Assembly (NCBI RefSeq): GCF_013304735.1 | Contig: NZ_JAAITI010000007.1 | Coordinates: forward strand, 1-64,000 | Length of the DNA stretch: 64,000 nucleotides | From: Blautia luti | GTDB lineage: Bacteria; Bacillota; Clostridia; Lachnospirales; Lachnospiraceae | Direction: 5' to 3' | Shown: piece by piece, positions 43,748 to 53,224 of the stretch | How the letters are laid out: each line of letters opens with the position of its first letter | Position numbering within the stretch: the stretch's first letter is position 1 | Notes under the pieces: model-generated | The model's database searches: none | What the model was told of the DNA's origin: nothing | What the model saw: the letters and a program-made list of their open reading frames with translations, nothing else | Position numbers and translations under genes: made by a program

Positions 43748-44098
43748 ATGATACATCCATCTTATTCAGAATTAATTGAGGCTATCAACACAAATAACGA
43801 GGACGACGATGAGGCTCTCGTGCTGAACAGCCGTTATTCTCTTGTACTTGCAGCAAGCAAACGTGCACGTCAGCTGATTGCAGGAGCAGAGCCCCTTGTA
43901 CCAGGTGCAGCAGGCAAGAAACCGCTTTCTGTTGCCATTGACGAGCTTTATAAAGGCAAAGTAAAGATCCTTCCGGGACAGGAAGAAGAGGAAGAGATCG
44001 AAGCTCTGGAAGCAGAGAAAGAGGCTCTTGAGGCAGCAGAAGGTGAGACCGCAGAGAACACTGAGACTGCAGAGACAGCTCAGACAGAAGCGGAGTAA
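43748..44098 (+). CDS. rpoZ: RNA polymerase omega subunit with acidic tail
   Basis: A 116-aa omega subunit that helps assemble beta'. NSRYSLVLAASKRARQLI is the conserved core, and PLSVAIDELYKGKVKI follows. The last 35 residues are a Glu/Ala-rich low-complexity tail not needed for the fold. AGAAGGGAG site upstream. Confidence 0.93.
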   Translation: MIHPSYSELIEAINTNNEDDDEALVLNSRYSLVLAASKRARQLIAGAEPLVPGAAGKKPLSVAIDELYKGKVKILPGQEEEEEIEALEAEKEALEAAEGETAENTETAETAQTEAE

Positions 44099-44102
44099 CT
44101 GT

Positions 44103-45440
44103 ATGAAGATATTATTCATCTCTCTTGGCTGTGATAAAAACCTGGCAGACTCTGAGGAGATGCTGGGACTTCTCACAGCCAGAGGTCATGAGATCGTAGA
44201 CGATGAGACACAGGCAGATGCCATTGTGATCAATACCTGCTGTTTTATCAAGGATGCCAAAGAAGAGAGTGTGGAAACCATTCTTGAGATGGCAGAATAT
44301 AAGAAAACAGGAAGTTGCCATGCTCTGGTTGTTACCGGATGCATGGCACAGCGGTATCAGAAGGAGATCATCGAGGAGGTTCCGGAGGTAGATGCTGTCC
44401 TTGGAACTACATCTTACGGAGACATCGTAAAGGCGCTGGAAGAAGCAGTAGCCGGAAATCATTTCGAAGAGTTCCGTGATATTGATTATCTTCCGGATAC
44501 AGGAAGCAAACGTGTCCTTACCACTGGCGGACATTTCGGTTATCTGAAGATCGCAGAAGGCTGTGACAAGCACTGTACCTACTGTATCATCCCGAAACTC
44601 CGTGGCAAGTTCCGAAGCGTTCCCATGGAGCGCCTCATTGCCCAGGCAGAGGATATGGCAGAGCAGGGTGTGAAGGAACTGATCCTGGTAGCACAGGAGA
44701 CCACCGTTTACGGCAAAGATCTTTACGGCAAAAAATCTCTTCACATTCTTTTAAAGAAGCTCTGTGAGATCAAGGGTATCCGCTGGATCCGTGTTCTTTA
44801 CTGCTATCCAGAGGAGATCTACGATGAGCTGATCGAGACTATCCGTGATGAGAAGAAGATCTGTCATTACCTGGATATTCCGATCCAGCATGCATCGGAC
44901 CGCATTCTTAAGAGAATGGGTCGCCGTACTTCCAAACAGGAACTGATCGATATCGTCGGAAAACTCCGTAAGGAAATTCCGGATATCGTGTTGCGTACAA
45001 CATTGATCACCGGATTCCCGGGAGAGACAGAAGAAGACCATGAAGAACTGAAAGAGTTCGTAGATGAGATGGAATTTGATCGTCTTGGTGTCTTCACTTA
45101 CTCTCCGGAAGAGAATACCCCGGCAGCAGAGATGGCAGACCAGGTTCCGGAAGAAGTGAAAGAAGAACGCAGAGACGAACTGATGGAACTCCAGCAGGAG
45201 ATCTCTTACGACAAAGGACAGGATCGTATCGGACAGGAACTTCTTGTCATGATCGAGGGAAAAGTTGCAGATGAAAGTGCCTATATCGGACGTACCTACG
45301 GGGATGCACCGAAAGTTGACGGATACATTTTCGTTCAGACAGGCGAACTGCTTATGACTGGTGATTTTGCGAAGGTACGTGTGACAGGTGCGCTTGAGTA
45401 TGATTTGATAGGAGTGCTGAGCGATGAATACACCGAATAA
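44103..45440 (+). CDS. rimO: Ribosomal protein S12 methylthiotransferase RimO
   Basis: A 445-aa radical SAM methylthiotransferase modifying Asp88 of S12. The UPF0004 domain has LGCDKNLADSEE, NTCCFI and GCMAQR with three cluster cysteines; the radical SAM motif is GCDKHCTYC; a C-terminal TRAM domain follows. Start at 44103, four bases after the rpoZ stop; a longer frame from 44028 lies inside rpoZ. Confidence 0.96.
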   Translation: MKILFISLGCDKNLADSEEMLGLLTARGHEIVDDETQADAIVINTCCFIKDAKEESVETILEMAEYKKTGSCHALVVTGCMAQRYQKEIIEEVPEVDAVLGTTSYGDIVKALEEAVAGNHFEEFRDIDYLPDTGSKRVLTTGGHFGYLKIAEGCDKHCTYCIIPKLRGKFRSVPMERLIAQAEDMAEQGVKELILVAQETTVYGKDLYGKKSLHILLKKLCEIKGIRWIRVLYCYPEEIYDELIETIRDEKKICHYLDIPIQHASDRILKRMGRRTSKQELIDIVGKLRKEIPDIVLRTTLITGFPGETEEDHEELKEFVDEMEFDRLGVFTYSPEENTPAAEMADQVPEEVKEERRDELMELQQEISYDKGQDRIGQELLVMIEGKVADESAYIGRTYGDAPKVDGYIFVQTGELLMTGDFAKVRVTGALEYDLIGVLSDEYTE

Positions 45441-45963
45441 ACTGACAGTTGCAAGAATGATACTTGTACCGTTTCTTGTAGTTTTCTTGCTGACAGGATG
45501 GGGCGGAGAAGCCAACCGCTGGATCTGTCTTGCGATTTTTGTCGCAGCCAGTGTAACGGACTGGTTTGACGGCCACCTTGCCAGAAAATATAACCTGATA
45601 ACCAATTTTGGAAAATTTATGGACCCTCTGGCAGACAAGCTTCTGGTATGTTCTGCTATGATCTGCATGATCGAGCTTGACAAACTTCCGGCATGGGTTG
45701 TGATCATCATCATCGGACGCGAGTTTATCATCAGCGGTTTCCGTCTGATCGCAGCGGAGAACGGAATTGTCATTGCCGCAAACTACTGGGGAAAATTCAA
45801 AACCGTTTCCCAGATGATCATGATCATACTTCTGATGCTGGATTTTGGAGGTATTTTTACAGTGCTGACACAGATATTTATCTGGCTGTCCGTTGCACTG
45901 ACCATTATCTCCCTGCTGACTTATATCATGCAGAACAGAAAGGTCCTTTCCATGCAGGAGTAG
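45424..45963 (+). CDS. pgsA: CDP-diacylglycerol-glycerol-3-phosphate phosphatidyltransferase
   Basis: A 179-aa membrane enzyme making phosphatidylglycerophosphate. The CDP-alcohol transferase motif is WFDGHLARKYNLITNFGKFMD... with its spaced aspartates; several membrane helices follow. It overlaps rimO by 17 bases. Confidence 0.96.
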   Translation: MNTPNKLTVARMILVPFLVVFLLTGWGGEANRWICLAIFVAASVTDWFDGHLARKYNLITNFGKFMDPLADKLLVCSAMICMIELDKLPAWVVIIIIGREFIISGFRLIAAENGIVIAANYWGKFKTVSQMIMIILLMLDFGGIFTVLTQIFIWLSVALTIISLLTYIMQNRKVLSMQE

Positions 45964-45994
45964 GGATCGGAGTATACGAAAGGAGTTTCTTTCC

Positions 45995-47251
45995 ATGATT
46001 ACAGAACTGATATCCGTAGGAACCGAGATCCTTCTTGGAAATATCGTAAATACCAACAGTGCCTATCTTTCTGAAAAATGTGCTCTGCTTGGATTAAGTG
46101 TTTACTATCAGGATGTAGTAGGTGATAACGAAGGCCGTATGCGCGACGTGATCCGTACCGCACTGGACCGTTCTGATGTTGTGATCCTGACCGGAGGCCT
46201 TGGACCGACAGAGGATGATATCACCAAGGAAGTAACTGCTGATCTGATGGGAATGCCGTTAGTGGAAGATTCCCACTCAAAGAAACTGATCGATAAGTAT
46301 CTGAAGGAATATGAAAAAAACAATCCTCAGAGACGTATCACAAAGAATAACTATAAACAGGCCATGGTTCCAAAGGGAGCCATTGTCCTGGATAACCATA
46401 ACGGAACCGCACCGGGACTGATCCTTGAGAAAAAAGGAAAAACCGCCATCCTTCTTCCTGGGCCTCCAAATGAGATGAAGCCTATGTTTGAGGAGTACAT
46501 TGTTCCGTATCTGCAGAAAAACCAGCCGGAGATCATTGTATCCCAGATGGTGAAGATCAGCGGGATCGGTGAGAGCCAGGTAGCAGAAGAGATCCAGGAT
46601 CTGATCGAAAGTCAGACCAATCCTACCATTGCACCTTATGCCAAAACCGGTGAAGTGCATCTTCGTGTGACAGCAAGTGCAGAGGATGAAAAAGCCTGCA
46701 GAAAGCTGATCAAACCGGTTGTCAAAGAGTTAAAGAAACGTTTTGGTGAGAATGTGTTTGCAACCGATGAGAGTAAGACCCTGGAGGAAGCAGTGATCGA
46801 TCTTCTGAAAGAAAAAGATCTAAAGCTTTCCCTGGCGGAGTCTTTGACCGGCGGTATGATCGCTCAGCGTATTGTCAATGTATCTGGTGCATCTGAGGTA
46901 TTTGGTTACGGCTTCGTGACTTACAGTAACAAGGCCAAACATAAATGCCTGGGAGTGAAGAAGAGCACTCTGAAGGAGCAGGGGGCAGTTTCCGCCAAAT
47001 GTGCCAGAGAAATGGCAAAGGGCGCCTGCAAAGCATCCGGAGCAGACATCAGTATTTCCGTGACGGGTCTGGCAGGACCGGGAGGCGGAACAAAGGAAAC
47101 TCCGGTTGGTACTGTATTTATGGGCTGCTGCTATAAGGGCAAGGCTATTGCCAAAGAGTTCCACTTTACAGGAAACCGCATGCGGATCCGCGAGCAGACT
47201 ACAGCGCATGCACTGGCGATGTTACGTGACTGTATCATTATGGGCAAATAG
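45995..47251 (+). CDS. cinA: CinA: nicotinamide-nucleotide amidase and MoaB-like domain
   Basis: A 418-aa two-domain protein. The N-terminal half has the competence/damage-inducible CinA domain (SVGTEILLGNIVNTN, TGGLGPTEDDITKE, LPGPPNEM); the C-terminal half is a PncC-type amidase (LAESLTGGMIAQRI, VTGLAGPGGGT). It recycles NMN and cleans up NAD-related by-products. Downstream of pgsA as in many Firmicutes; AAAGGAG upstream. Last gene of the operon. Confidence 0.95.
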   Translation: MITELISVGTEILLGNIVNTNSAYLSEKCALLGLSVYYQDVVGDNEGRMRDVIRTALDRSDVVILTGGLGPTEDDITKEVTADLMGMPLVEDSHSKKLIDKYLKEYEKNNPQRRITKNNYKQAMVPKGAIVLDNHNGTAPGLILEKKGKTAILLPGPPNEMKPMFEEYIVPYLQKNQPEIIVSQMVKISGIGESQVAEEIQDLIESQTNPTIAPYAKTGEVHLRVTASAEDEKACRKLIKPVVKELKKRFGENVFATDESKTLEEAVIDLLKEKDLKLSLAESLTGGMIAQRIVNVSGASEVFGYGFVTYSNKAKHKCLGVKKSTLKEQGAVSAKCAREMAKGACKASGADISISVTGLAGPGGGTKETPVGTVFMGCCYKGKAIAKEFHFTGNRMRIREQTTAHALAMLRDCIIMGK

Positions 47252-47305
47252 CGAATGCCTTTATCGGCCTGGTGTTACAGATCAACATAATATTTTTTTA
47301 TAAAT

Positions 47306-47380
47306 AGGACTGATTTTTGAACAGATGAAACTTTTGATTTCAAGTATCTGTATCAAAAATCAGTCCTGTTTTATTTTGGT
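47306..47380 (+). terminator. Terminator after cinA
   Basis: A 15-bp perfect stem (47306-47320/47353-47367) continues through one bulge into ACAGAT/ATCTGT, then a T-rich tail. The 286-base space before the next gene holds this, a 13-bp palindrome (47431-47443) and little else I recognise. Confidence 0.85.
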
Positions 47381-47537
47381 TTCCTGACAATAAGCCCGGT
47401 ATGGACGACGAAAGAATATAAATGTTTATAATGATACTATCATAAGTGCTAGTGTTTTTGTCAGGGATTTCCTCTAAAATGTGATTAAAGCAATATATGA
47501 CGTAAATATACGTTTTACCGGAAAGGGGGAAATCAGA

Positions 47538-49004
47538 ATGAAAAAGAAAAAAAATCTGTTATGTTTTATGCTGCTGATCAGTCTTGTTTTTACGATGGCA
47601 TTTGGAAGTGTGACTGTCAGCGCCGCACCAAAACTGAACAGAACAAAAGTAACTCTTTTAAAAGGTGAGAAGACAACACTTAAGGTTACCGGAACCAGAC
47701 AGAAGGTTGCCTGGAGATCTTCCAAAAAGAGCGTTGCAACCGTAAACAGCAAAGGCCAGGTGGTTGCAAAAAATAAAGGCTCCGCAACGATCTATGCAAA
47801 GGTAAGCAAAAAAACATACAAATGTGTTGTAAAGGTAGAGACACCAAAGCTCAGCAGGACATCGCTGACATTAACAGAAAAGAATTCCAGTGCCATTAAA
47901 CTGACAGGAACAACTGTGAAGGTGAAATATTCTTCTTCTAATCCTAAGGTCGCACGTGTGGATTCCAAAGGAAAGATCACCGCAGTGAAAAAAGGAACGG
48001 CAGTGATCACAGCGAAGGCAAATACTAAGAAATTTAACTGTAAGGTTACAGTAAAAGCAGCGCAGAAACCGAAGCCGACACCTACACCGGTGCCGAAACC
48101 ATCTTTAAGTGCCACCACCTTAAATATGAATAAAGGTGATGTGAGACAGCTTCAGGTAAAGAATTATAAAGAGATTCTTGTATGGACCAGTGATGATACA
48201 TCTGTTGCAACTGTAGACAGTAAAGGCAAAGTAACGGCAGTGAATGTGGGAACAACAAAGATCCAGGTCCGGGATAAGAGTACCTGGCGAGGCAGCTGTA
48301 CTGTCCACGTGACACAGACAGTAAAGAAACAGGTGGAGCCGGTTCTTACAAAAGGAACTAAATCTGCAAAAAAAGAGATCACCAATGATAAAGGACAGAA
48401 GGAAGTCATTGATGTAACGATAAATACCTATACTTACACCTTTACCACGATCCCGACCAATGCGGAGGAGCTGAAACAGTATGATATCACAACGGCAGAC
48501 AGCCGCTATAAGACCATGGCTTTTCTGATCCTTGCATATCGTACCTGGACACCGACCAATCCGACGGACTGCGAGGAGATGATTTCTTATCTCAATAATA
48601 AAGAGATGACCCAGTATTACAAAAACTTTTTGAGGGATCGTATGAAAGCGGATAACGGATATAAATATCTTGGCAATTCTTACCTGAATGGAGCAACTCC
48701 GGCCAACAATTATACTCCGTCTAAACCGATTTCCATTACGTTAAGACAGGACACACTTCCGGGTAAAGGAAATTCCATCAGTGAAGATATCCCGTATTTT
48801 GAACCGACCCAGACCACTCCTGCGATCTACAGATCATTTACTGATTTTGCAGGCAGTGACAGTTCCAGATGGATCTGTACATATAAGCACTCCAAAACCG
48901 GAAAATGGTATATCTGGGATCAGTCCTGGCATGATCTTCTTACCAGGATCTTCTTACCAGGATCAAACAGCCGGCAGGAAACTATGAATATTGATCGAAT
49001 GTGA
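47538..49004 (+). CDS. Secreted protein with three BIG2 (Ig-like) domains; frameshifted 3' end
   Basis: A 488-aa exported protein. Signal peptide about 1-31 (ends VSAAP). Three BIG2 domains follow (about 32-105, 108-175, 190-262), each with VATVNSKG- or VARVDSKG-type motifs; a Pro/Thr linker (KPTPTPVPKP) separates the second and third. A C-terminal region of about 220 residues is not recognised. A 14-bp tandem duplication (48933-48946 and 48947-48960) changes the frame 12 codons from the stop: with one copy the protein would end TRIKQPAGNYEY at 48994. No LPxTG or other anchor seen. Start behind AAGGGGGAA. Confidence 0.85.
   Translation: MKKKKNLLCFMLLISLVFTMAFGSVTVSAAPKLNRTKVTLLKGEKTTLKVTGTRQKVAWRSSKKSVATVNSKGQVVAKNKGSATIYAKVSKKTYKCVVKVETPKLSRTSLTLTEKNSSAIKLTGTTVKVKYSSSNPKVARVDSKGKITAVKKGTAVITAKANTKKFNCKVTVKAAQKPKPTPTPVPKPSLSATTLNMNKGDVRQLQVKNYKEILVWTSDDTSVATVDSKGKVTAVNVGTTKIQVRDKSTWRGSCTVHVTQTVKKQVEPVLTKGTKSAKKEITNDKGQKEVIDVTINTYTYTFTTIPTNAEELKQYDITTADSRYKTMAFLILAYRTWTPTNPTDCEEMISYLNNKEMTQYYKNFLRDRMKADNGYKYLGNSYLNGATPANNYTPSKPISITLRQDTLPGKGNSISEDIPYFEPTQTTPAIYRSFTDFAGSDSSRWICTYKHSKTGKWYIWDQSWHDLLTRIFLPGSNSRQETMNIDRM
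48933..48960 (+). repeat. 14-bp tandem duplication in the BIG2 gene
   Basis: GATCTTCTTACCAG occurs twice in a row (48933-48946, 48947-48960) and is followed by GATC. Fourteen is not a multiple of three, so gain or loss of a copy shifts the frame at the protein's end. Confidence 0.95.
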
Positions 49005-49030
49005 ATGTACCGCTATTCAATCCCATTCTA

Positions 49031-49070
49031 AAAAAGGAACCGACAGCGTAAAAACTGTCGGTTCCTTTTT
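49031..49070. terminator. Bidirectional terminator between BIG2 and HAD genes
   Basis: A 16-bp perfect stem with an 8-base loop (49031-49046/49055-49070), A-run left and T-run right. Confidence 0.9.
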
Positions 49071-49090
49071 GACATACATAATAGAATATC

Positions 49091-49921
49091 TCATCGGTGC
49101 AGTGCAAACTTTTCAATGGCGCATGCTACGCCGTCTTCGTCATTGGAAGCAGTAATATAATCGGCTGCTTCCTTCACCTGGGGCTGTGCATTAGCCATGG
49201 CTACGCCAAAACCAACTTCCCGGAGAAGATGGACATCGTTGTCGCCGTCTCCGCATGCCATGATGGATTCTCTTGGGATCCCCAGCATTTTGCCAAGAGC
49301 GACAAGAGCAGTTCCTTTGTTGACACCTGCGGCGTTGATCTCAATATTGTAGCTTAAAGAGCCTACCAGTTCCAGCTCTTTAAGTTCACTTAATTCCTTC
49401 CAGGCAGCGGCACGCTCGTCCATATTTGCAAAAAGTGCCTGGACTTTATCCATGTTTCTGTTTTCTTTTGCAATAACATCCCAGATATCCGGAACGGCGA
49501 TACGGGTAGTGCGTACATAATTCCACATATTGGGATCGTGATGATATTTTCCCACATTGTCAAGTTTGGCAGCGTCCGCATATCCCTGGCCGTCAAAATA
49601 AATCTCACTTAATGTATCATATTTCTCAAAGATTCGGAGAGCTTTTTTGGCACTTTCCATGGGAAGAAGCTGTTCAATTAAGATTTTGTTGTGATCGGTA
49701 TCCAGAACCCGGGCTCCATTGGAAGTTAAGGCATAGTGGATACCCGGAAAAGTACGAAGCTCTTCGGGAATGCCTGTAAAGGGGCGGCCGGTTGCCATAA
49801 GAACCAGGATACCTGCATTAATAGCCTCCGCAAGGACACGACGGGTATGGTCTGTAAGCTCTTTTTTGGTATTCAGAAGAGTGCCGTCCAGATCCAGGCC
49901 GATCATTTTTATCTGCTGCAT
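49091..49921 (-). CDS. Cof-type HAD-superfamily phosphatase
   Basis: A 276-aa sugar-phosphate-type phosphatase. Motif I is GLDLDGTLLNTKK (nucleophile Asp10 region), motif II MATGRP, motif III Lys near INAAGVNKG, and motif IV GDGDNDVHLL. C2-cap subclass, as in Cof/YidA. Substrate unknown. Single gene, convergent with the BIG2 gene. Confidence 0.92.
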   Translation of the reverse strand: MQQIKMIGLDLDGTLLNTKKELTDHTRRVLAEAINAGILVLMATGRPFTGIPEELRTFPGIHYALTSNGARVLDTDHNKILIEQLLPMESAKKALRIFEKYDTLSEIYFDGQGYADAAKLDNVGKYHHDPNMWNYVRTTRIAVPDIWDVIAKENRNMDKVQALFANMDERAAAWKELSELKELELVGSLSYNIEINAAGVNKGTALVALGKMLGIPRESIMACGDGDNDVHLLREVGFGVAMANAQPQVKEAADYITASNDEDGVACAIEKFALHR

Positions 49922-49957
49922 GTTTATGAAATTCCTTTCCGTGATAGATAGAAAGAC

Positions 49958-50000
49958 AGAAAAACCGTCCTGAAAGAAAAAGTTCTCCAGGACGGTAAAA
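49958..50000 (-). terminator. Terminator of pgi
   Basis: On the minus strand ACCGTCCTG pairs with CAGGACGGT (49988-49996/49964-49972), followed by T-run. Confidence 0.85.
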
Positions 50001-50009
50001 ATCTGTTTA

Positions 50010-51593
50010 TCAGATGTTCAGAAGATCGCTATAAACTTTCAGTGCTCCGTCTGTGTCATGAGCAAGAACACGTTTTGCAAGAACTTTACCAAGCTGTACA
50101 CCTTCCTGGTCAAAGCTGTTCAGGTTCCAGACAAAGCCCTGGAACATGATCTTGTTCTCAAAGTGTGCAAGAAGAGCACCCAGAGACTTCGGTGTAAGTT
50201 CCTCACCAACAATGATGCTGGAAGGACGTCCGCCCTTGAAGTTTTTGTTCAGGTTCTCATCTTCTTTTCCGCATGCAAAAGCAACGATCTGCGCTGCAAC
50301 GTTTGCGCAAAGCTTCTGCTGGCTTGTGCTGTTCTCAATATCAACATCAACACCAAGCTGGCTCTTCTTAAAGCCGATGAACTGAAGCGGAACAACATTG
50401 GTTCCCTGATGGAGAAGCTGGTAGAAGGAATGCTGTCCGTTGGTTCCTGGCTCACCGAAGATCACCGGTCCGGTCACATAATCCACCGGCTCACCAAAGC
50501 GGTTTACGGATTTACCGTTAGACTCCATATCACACTGCTGAAGATGAGCAGGGAAGCGGCTTAATGCCTGGGAGTATGGTAAAACTGCTGTAGAAGGATA
50601 TCCCTGTACGTTTCTCTCATAAATGCCGATCAGGGCATCCAGCATATCCGGGTTTTCAAGAATGTTCTTATTTGTTGCAAGTTTATCCTCCTCGGCAGCT
50701 CCGTCAAGGATGTCTGCGAATACTTCCGGTCCGAATGCAAGGGAAAGGATCGCTCCGCCTACGCCGGAAACTGAAGAGTAACGTCCGCCGATATAGTCGT
50801 CCATGAAAATAGCGGTAAGGTACTCATCACTCTTTGCAAGAGGAGAGGTCTCACTGGTTACAGCAAGCATATGTCTGGACGGGTTCAGGCCCGCTTTTGT
50901 AAGGGCGTCTTTTACGAATGCCTCGTTTGTCAGAGTTTCAAGTGTTGTACCGGATTTGGATACAACGATGAAAAGAGAGTGAGCAAGATCTACAGATGCA
51001 AGAACAGCAGCTGCATCATCCGGGTCAACGTTGCTGATGAATTTTGCTTCCATCTTGAAGGTGTTGTTTGCCTTTGCCCAGTTCTCAAGTGCGATATATA
51101 ATGCACGCGGTCCCAGGTCACTTCCGCCGATACCGATCTGTACAACAGTAGTAAATTTCTCACCGGCTTCGTTTGTGATCTCTCCTGCATGTACTTTGTT
51201 TGCAAAATCTGCAGCTTTCTTCTGCTGAGCTACATAGAATTCTCGCTTGTCTACACCGTCAACAACAACAGGATCACCAAGCTGTGTACGTGCAAGATGA
51301 TGAAGGACCATACGTTTTTCACCTGTGTTGATCACTGCGCCGTTGTATAATTCCTGGAATTTCTCAATCAGTTCTGCTTCATCAGCCAGTTTGGAAAGTG
51401 CGTCAAGAACGGTCTCGTCCACTTCCTTAGCTGCGTAATTGTAAGCCAGACCTGCTGCCATCGGTACGCTGTACTTCTTTACACGTTCTGCACCCTGCTC
51501 GCCGGACATTGCCTCTGCAATGTTCACGTGATCTTTCAGACCGTTAAGTGTGCTGTAAGAAGCAAGAGTGTCCAGATTTTTCCATGTTGCCAT
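50010..51593 (-). CDS. pgi: Glucose-6-phosphate isomerase
   Basis: A 527-aa PGI of the long type. GIGGSDLGPRALY and VVSKSGTTLETLTN bind the phosphate; the catalytic Glu/His region is GEPGTNGQHSFYQLLHQGT. It interconverts glucose-6-phosphate and fructose-6-phosphate. The ATG at 51593 is best spaced from AGGAGG; the ATG two codons earlier is only three bases from it. Confidence 0.97.
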   Translation of the reverse strand: MATWKNLDTLASYSTLNGLKDHVNIAEAMSGEQGAERVKKYSVPMAAGLAYNYAAKEVDETVLDALSKLADEAELIEKFQELYNGAVINTGEKRMVLHHLARTQLGDPVVVDGVDKREFYVAQQKKAADFANKVHAGEITNEAGEKFTTVVQIGIGGSDLGPRALYIALENWAKANNTFKMEAKFISNVDPDDAAAVLASVDLAHSLFIVVSKSGTTLETLTNEAFVKDALTKAGLNPSRHMLAVTSETSPLAKSDEYLTAIFMDDYIGGRYSSVSGVGGAILSLAFGPEVFADILDGAAEEDKLATNKNILENPDMLDALIGIYERNVQGYPSTAVLPYSQALSRFPAHLQQCDMESNGKSVNRFGEPVDYVTGPVIFGEPGTNGQHSFYQLLHQGTNVVPLQFIGFKKSQLGVDVDIENSTSQQKLCANVAAQIVAFACGKEDENLNKNFKGGRPSSIIVGEELTPKSLGALLAHFENKIMFQGFVWNLNSFDQEGVQLGKVLAKRVLAHDTDGALKVYSDLLNI

Positions 51594-51676
51594 AATCATA
51601 TTCCTCCTTTAATGACTGTGATCAGAGATATCACCATAAATCCTTCGGATATCTTTTTCACAATTGTCTACAGCCA

Positions 51677-51705
51677 ATTATACTGAAAAAAGCTCCGGAT
51701 TTCAA
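51677..51705 (-). promoter_or_regulatory. Promoter of pgi
   Basis: On the minus strand: -35 TTGAAA (51705-51700), 17-bp spacer, -10 TATAAT (51682-51677). The rest of the 305-base intergenic region to 51898 shows a TATGAT (51831-51836) without a good -35 ahead of the antiporter gene, and nothing else. Confidence 0.75.
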
Positions 51706-51898
51706 CGGAAGGAATGATTTAATTAATGAAAATCTTGTTAAATAAGGTAAAAAATATTAGAGATAACAGGATCGTGCCGGAAATATGAAGAAGTTTCCGT
51801 CAGCAGCAGGACAGGAATAGGGAAATATGATATGATAGAAAACAGATCACCCGGAGAAAAAAGCCGGGAATATAATAAGTGATGAAGGGAATTGTTTT

Positions 51899-53224
51899 AT
51901 GGAGGAAATGAAGAAAAAAGGAAATGTGATCGCACTGCTGCCTATCGGTGTTTTTCTGGTCCTGTATCTGGGACTGGGAATATTGTTCGAGTATGTGATG
52001 GAGATCCCCATGGGATTTTATAATGTACCGATCGTTGTGGCTTTTCTGGTTGCGATCCTGGTGGCATGTGTTCAGAACAGAATGATCAGCTTTGACAGAA
52101 AGCTGGAGCTTATGGCAAAAGGAGTAGGAGATAAAAATATCATCACCATGCTTCTGATCTTTCTGACAGCAGGCTCTTTTGTGGGCGTTGTGGGGCGCAG
52201 CAGTGCAGAAAGTGTGGCCTACTGCATGCTTTCTCTGATACCTGCACGTTTTTCCGTTGCGGTACTGTTTGTAGTTGCCTGCTTTGTTTCTGTGGCGATG
52301 GGAACCTCCGTTGGGACTATCACGCTTCTTACCCCTATTGCGGTAGCGGTTTCCAAAGCCTCCGGTTTTGATATGGCATTTTGTGTGGCGTCGGTGATGG
52401 GAGGAGCCATGTTCGGTGACAACCTTTCTTTTATTTCTGATACCACGATCGCGGCCTGCAACGGTCAGGGCTGTCAGATGAAGGATAAATTCCGGGAAAA
52501 TTTCTGGATCGCATTTCCAGCAGCTGTTGTTACACTGATCCTGATCCTTATCCTGTCTTTTCAGACAGAGATCCAGGGAAGAGTGGTACAGGATTATCAT
52601 CTTATACAGATCTTTCCGTATGTTCTGGTTCTGATCGGCGGGATCATCGGCATCAATGTATTTGTGGTACTTCTGATCGGAATTGTCTCCGGAGCGTTTA
52701 TCATGCTTCTTGGAGGACATATCACACCAGTGGAGCTTCTGACCAATATCGGCTCCGGTGTTTCCGGAATGTTCGAGACCTGTATGGTGGCTATCCTTGT
52801 AGCAGCCATGTGTGCGCTGATCCGGGAGTATGGCGGTTTTGAAGCACTTCTTTCCGGAATACAGAGAGTTTTTAAAGGAAAAAAATGCGGACTTCTTGGC
52901 ATGGGACTTCTTGTTGGGGCTATGGATATCGCAACAGCCAATAATACGGTAGCCATTGTTATGGCAAACCCAATCGCAAAGGAGATGGCACTGGAATATA
53001 AGATCACATCCCGAAAAACAGCGTCCATTCTGGATACATTTTCCTGCATCTTCCAGGGGGTGATCCCCTACGGAGCCCAGATGCTGGTGGCTATTTCTGC
53101 GGCAAATGAGCTGGGATGCGAGCTTTCCGCTTTTCAAATCATGCCGAAGCTGTTTTATCCCATGCTTCTCCTTGTAAGTTCTCTGATCGCAATCTTTGGT
53201 GTGAAAGGCGGAGATAAGAAATGA
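51899..53224 (+). CDS. NhaC-family Na+/H+ antiporter
   Basis: A 441-aa membrane protein with about 11-12 helices. Features of the NhaC/ion-transporter fold are GTSVGTITLLTPIAVAV, MGGAMFGDNLSFISDTTIAA and VGAMDIATANNTVAIV. It may exchange sodium for protons, or an organic ion pair; family members vary. Start at 51899 behind GAAGGGA. It overlaps the next gene by four bases. Confidence 0.9.
   Translation: MEEMKKKGNVIALLPIGVFLVLYLGLGILFEYVMEIPMGFYNVPIVVAFLVAILVACVQNRMISFDRKLELMAKGVGDKNIITMLLIFLTAGSFVGVVGRSSAESVAYCMLSLIPARFSVAVLFVVACFVSVAMGTSVGTITLLTPIAVAVSKASGFDMAFCVASVMGGAMFGDNLSFISDTTIAACNGQGCQMKDKFRENFWIAFPAAVVTLILILILSFQTEIQGRVVQDYHLIQIFPYVLVLIGGIIGINVFVVLLIGIVSGAFIMLLGGHITPVELLTNIGSGVSGMFETCMVAILVAAMCALIREYGGFEALLSGIQRVFKGKKCGLLGMGLLVGAMDIATANNTVAIVMANPIAKEMALEYKITSRKTASILDTFSCIFQGVIPYGAQMLVAISAANELGCELSAFQIMPKLFYPMLLLVSSLIAIFGVKGGDKK

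Noticed and set aside
47431-47443. 13-bp palindrome ATGATACTATCAT upstream of the BIG2 gene as an operator
   Set aside because: No regulator is adjacent and no promoter with a -35 box overlaps it, so it may be chance in AT-rich DNA.
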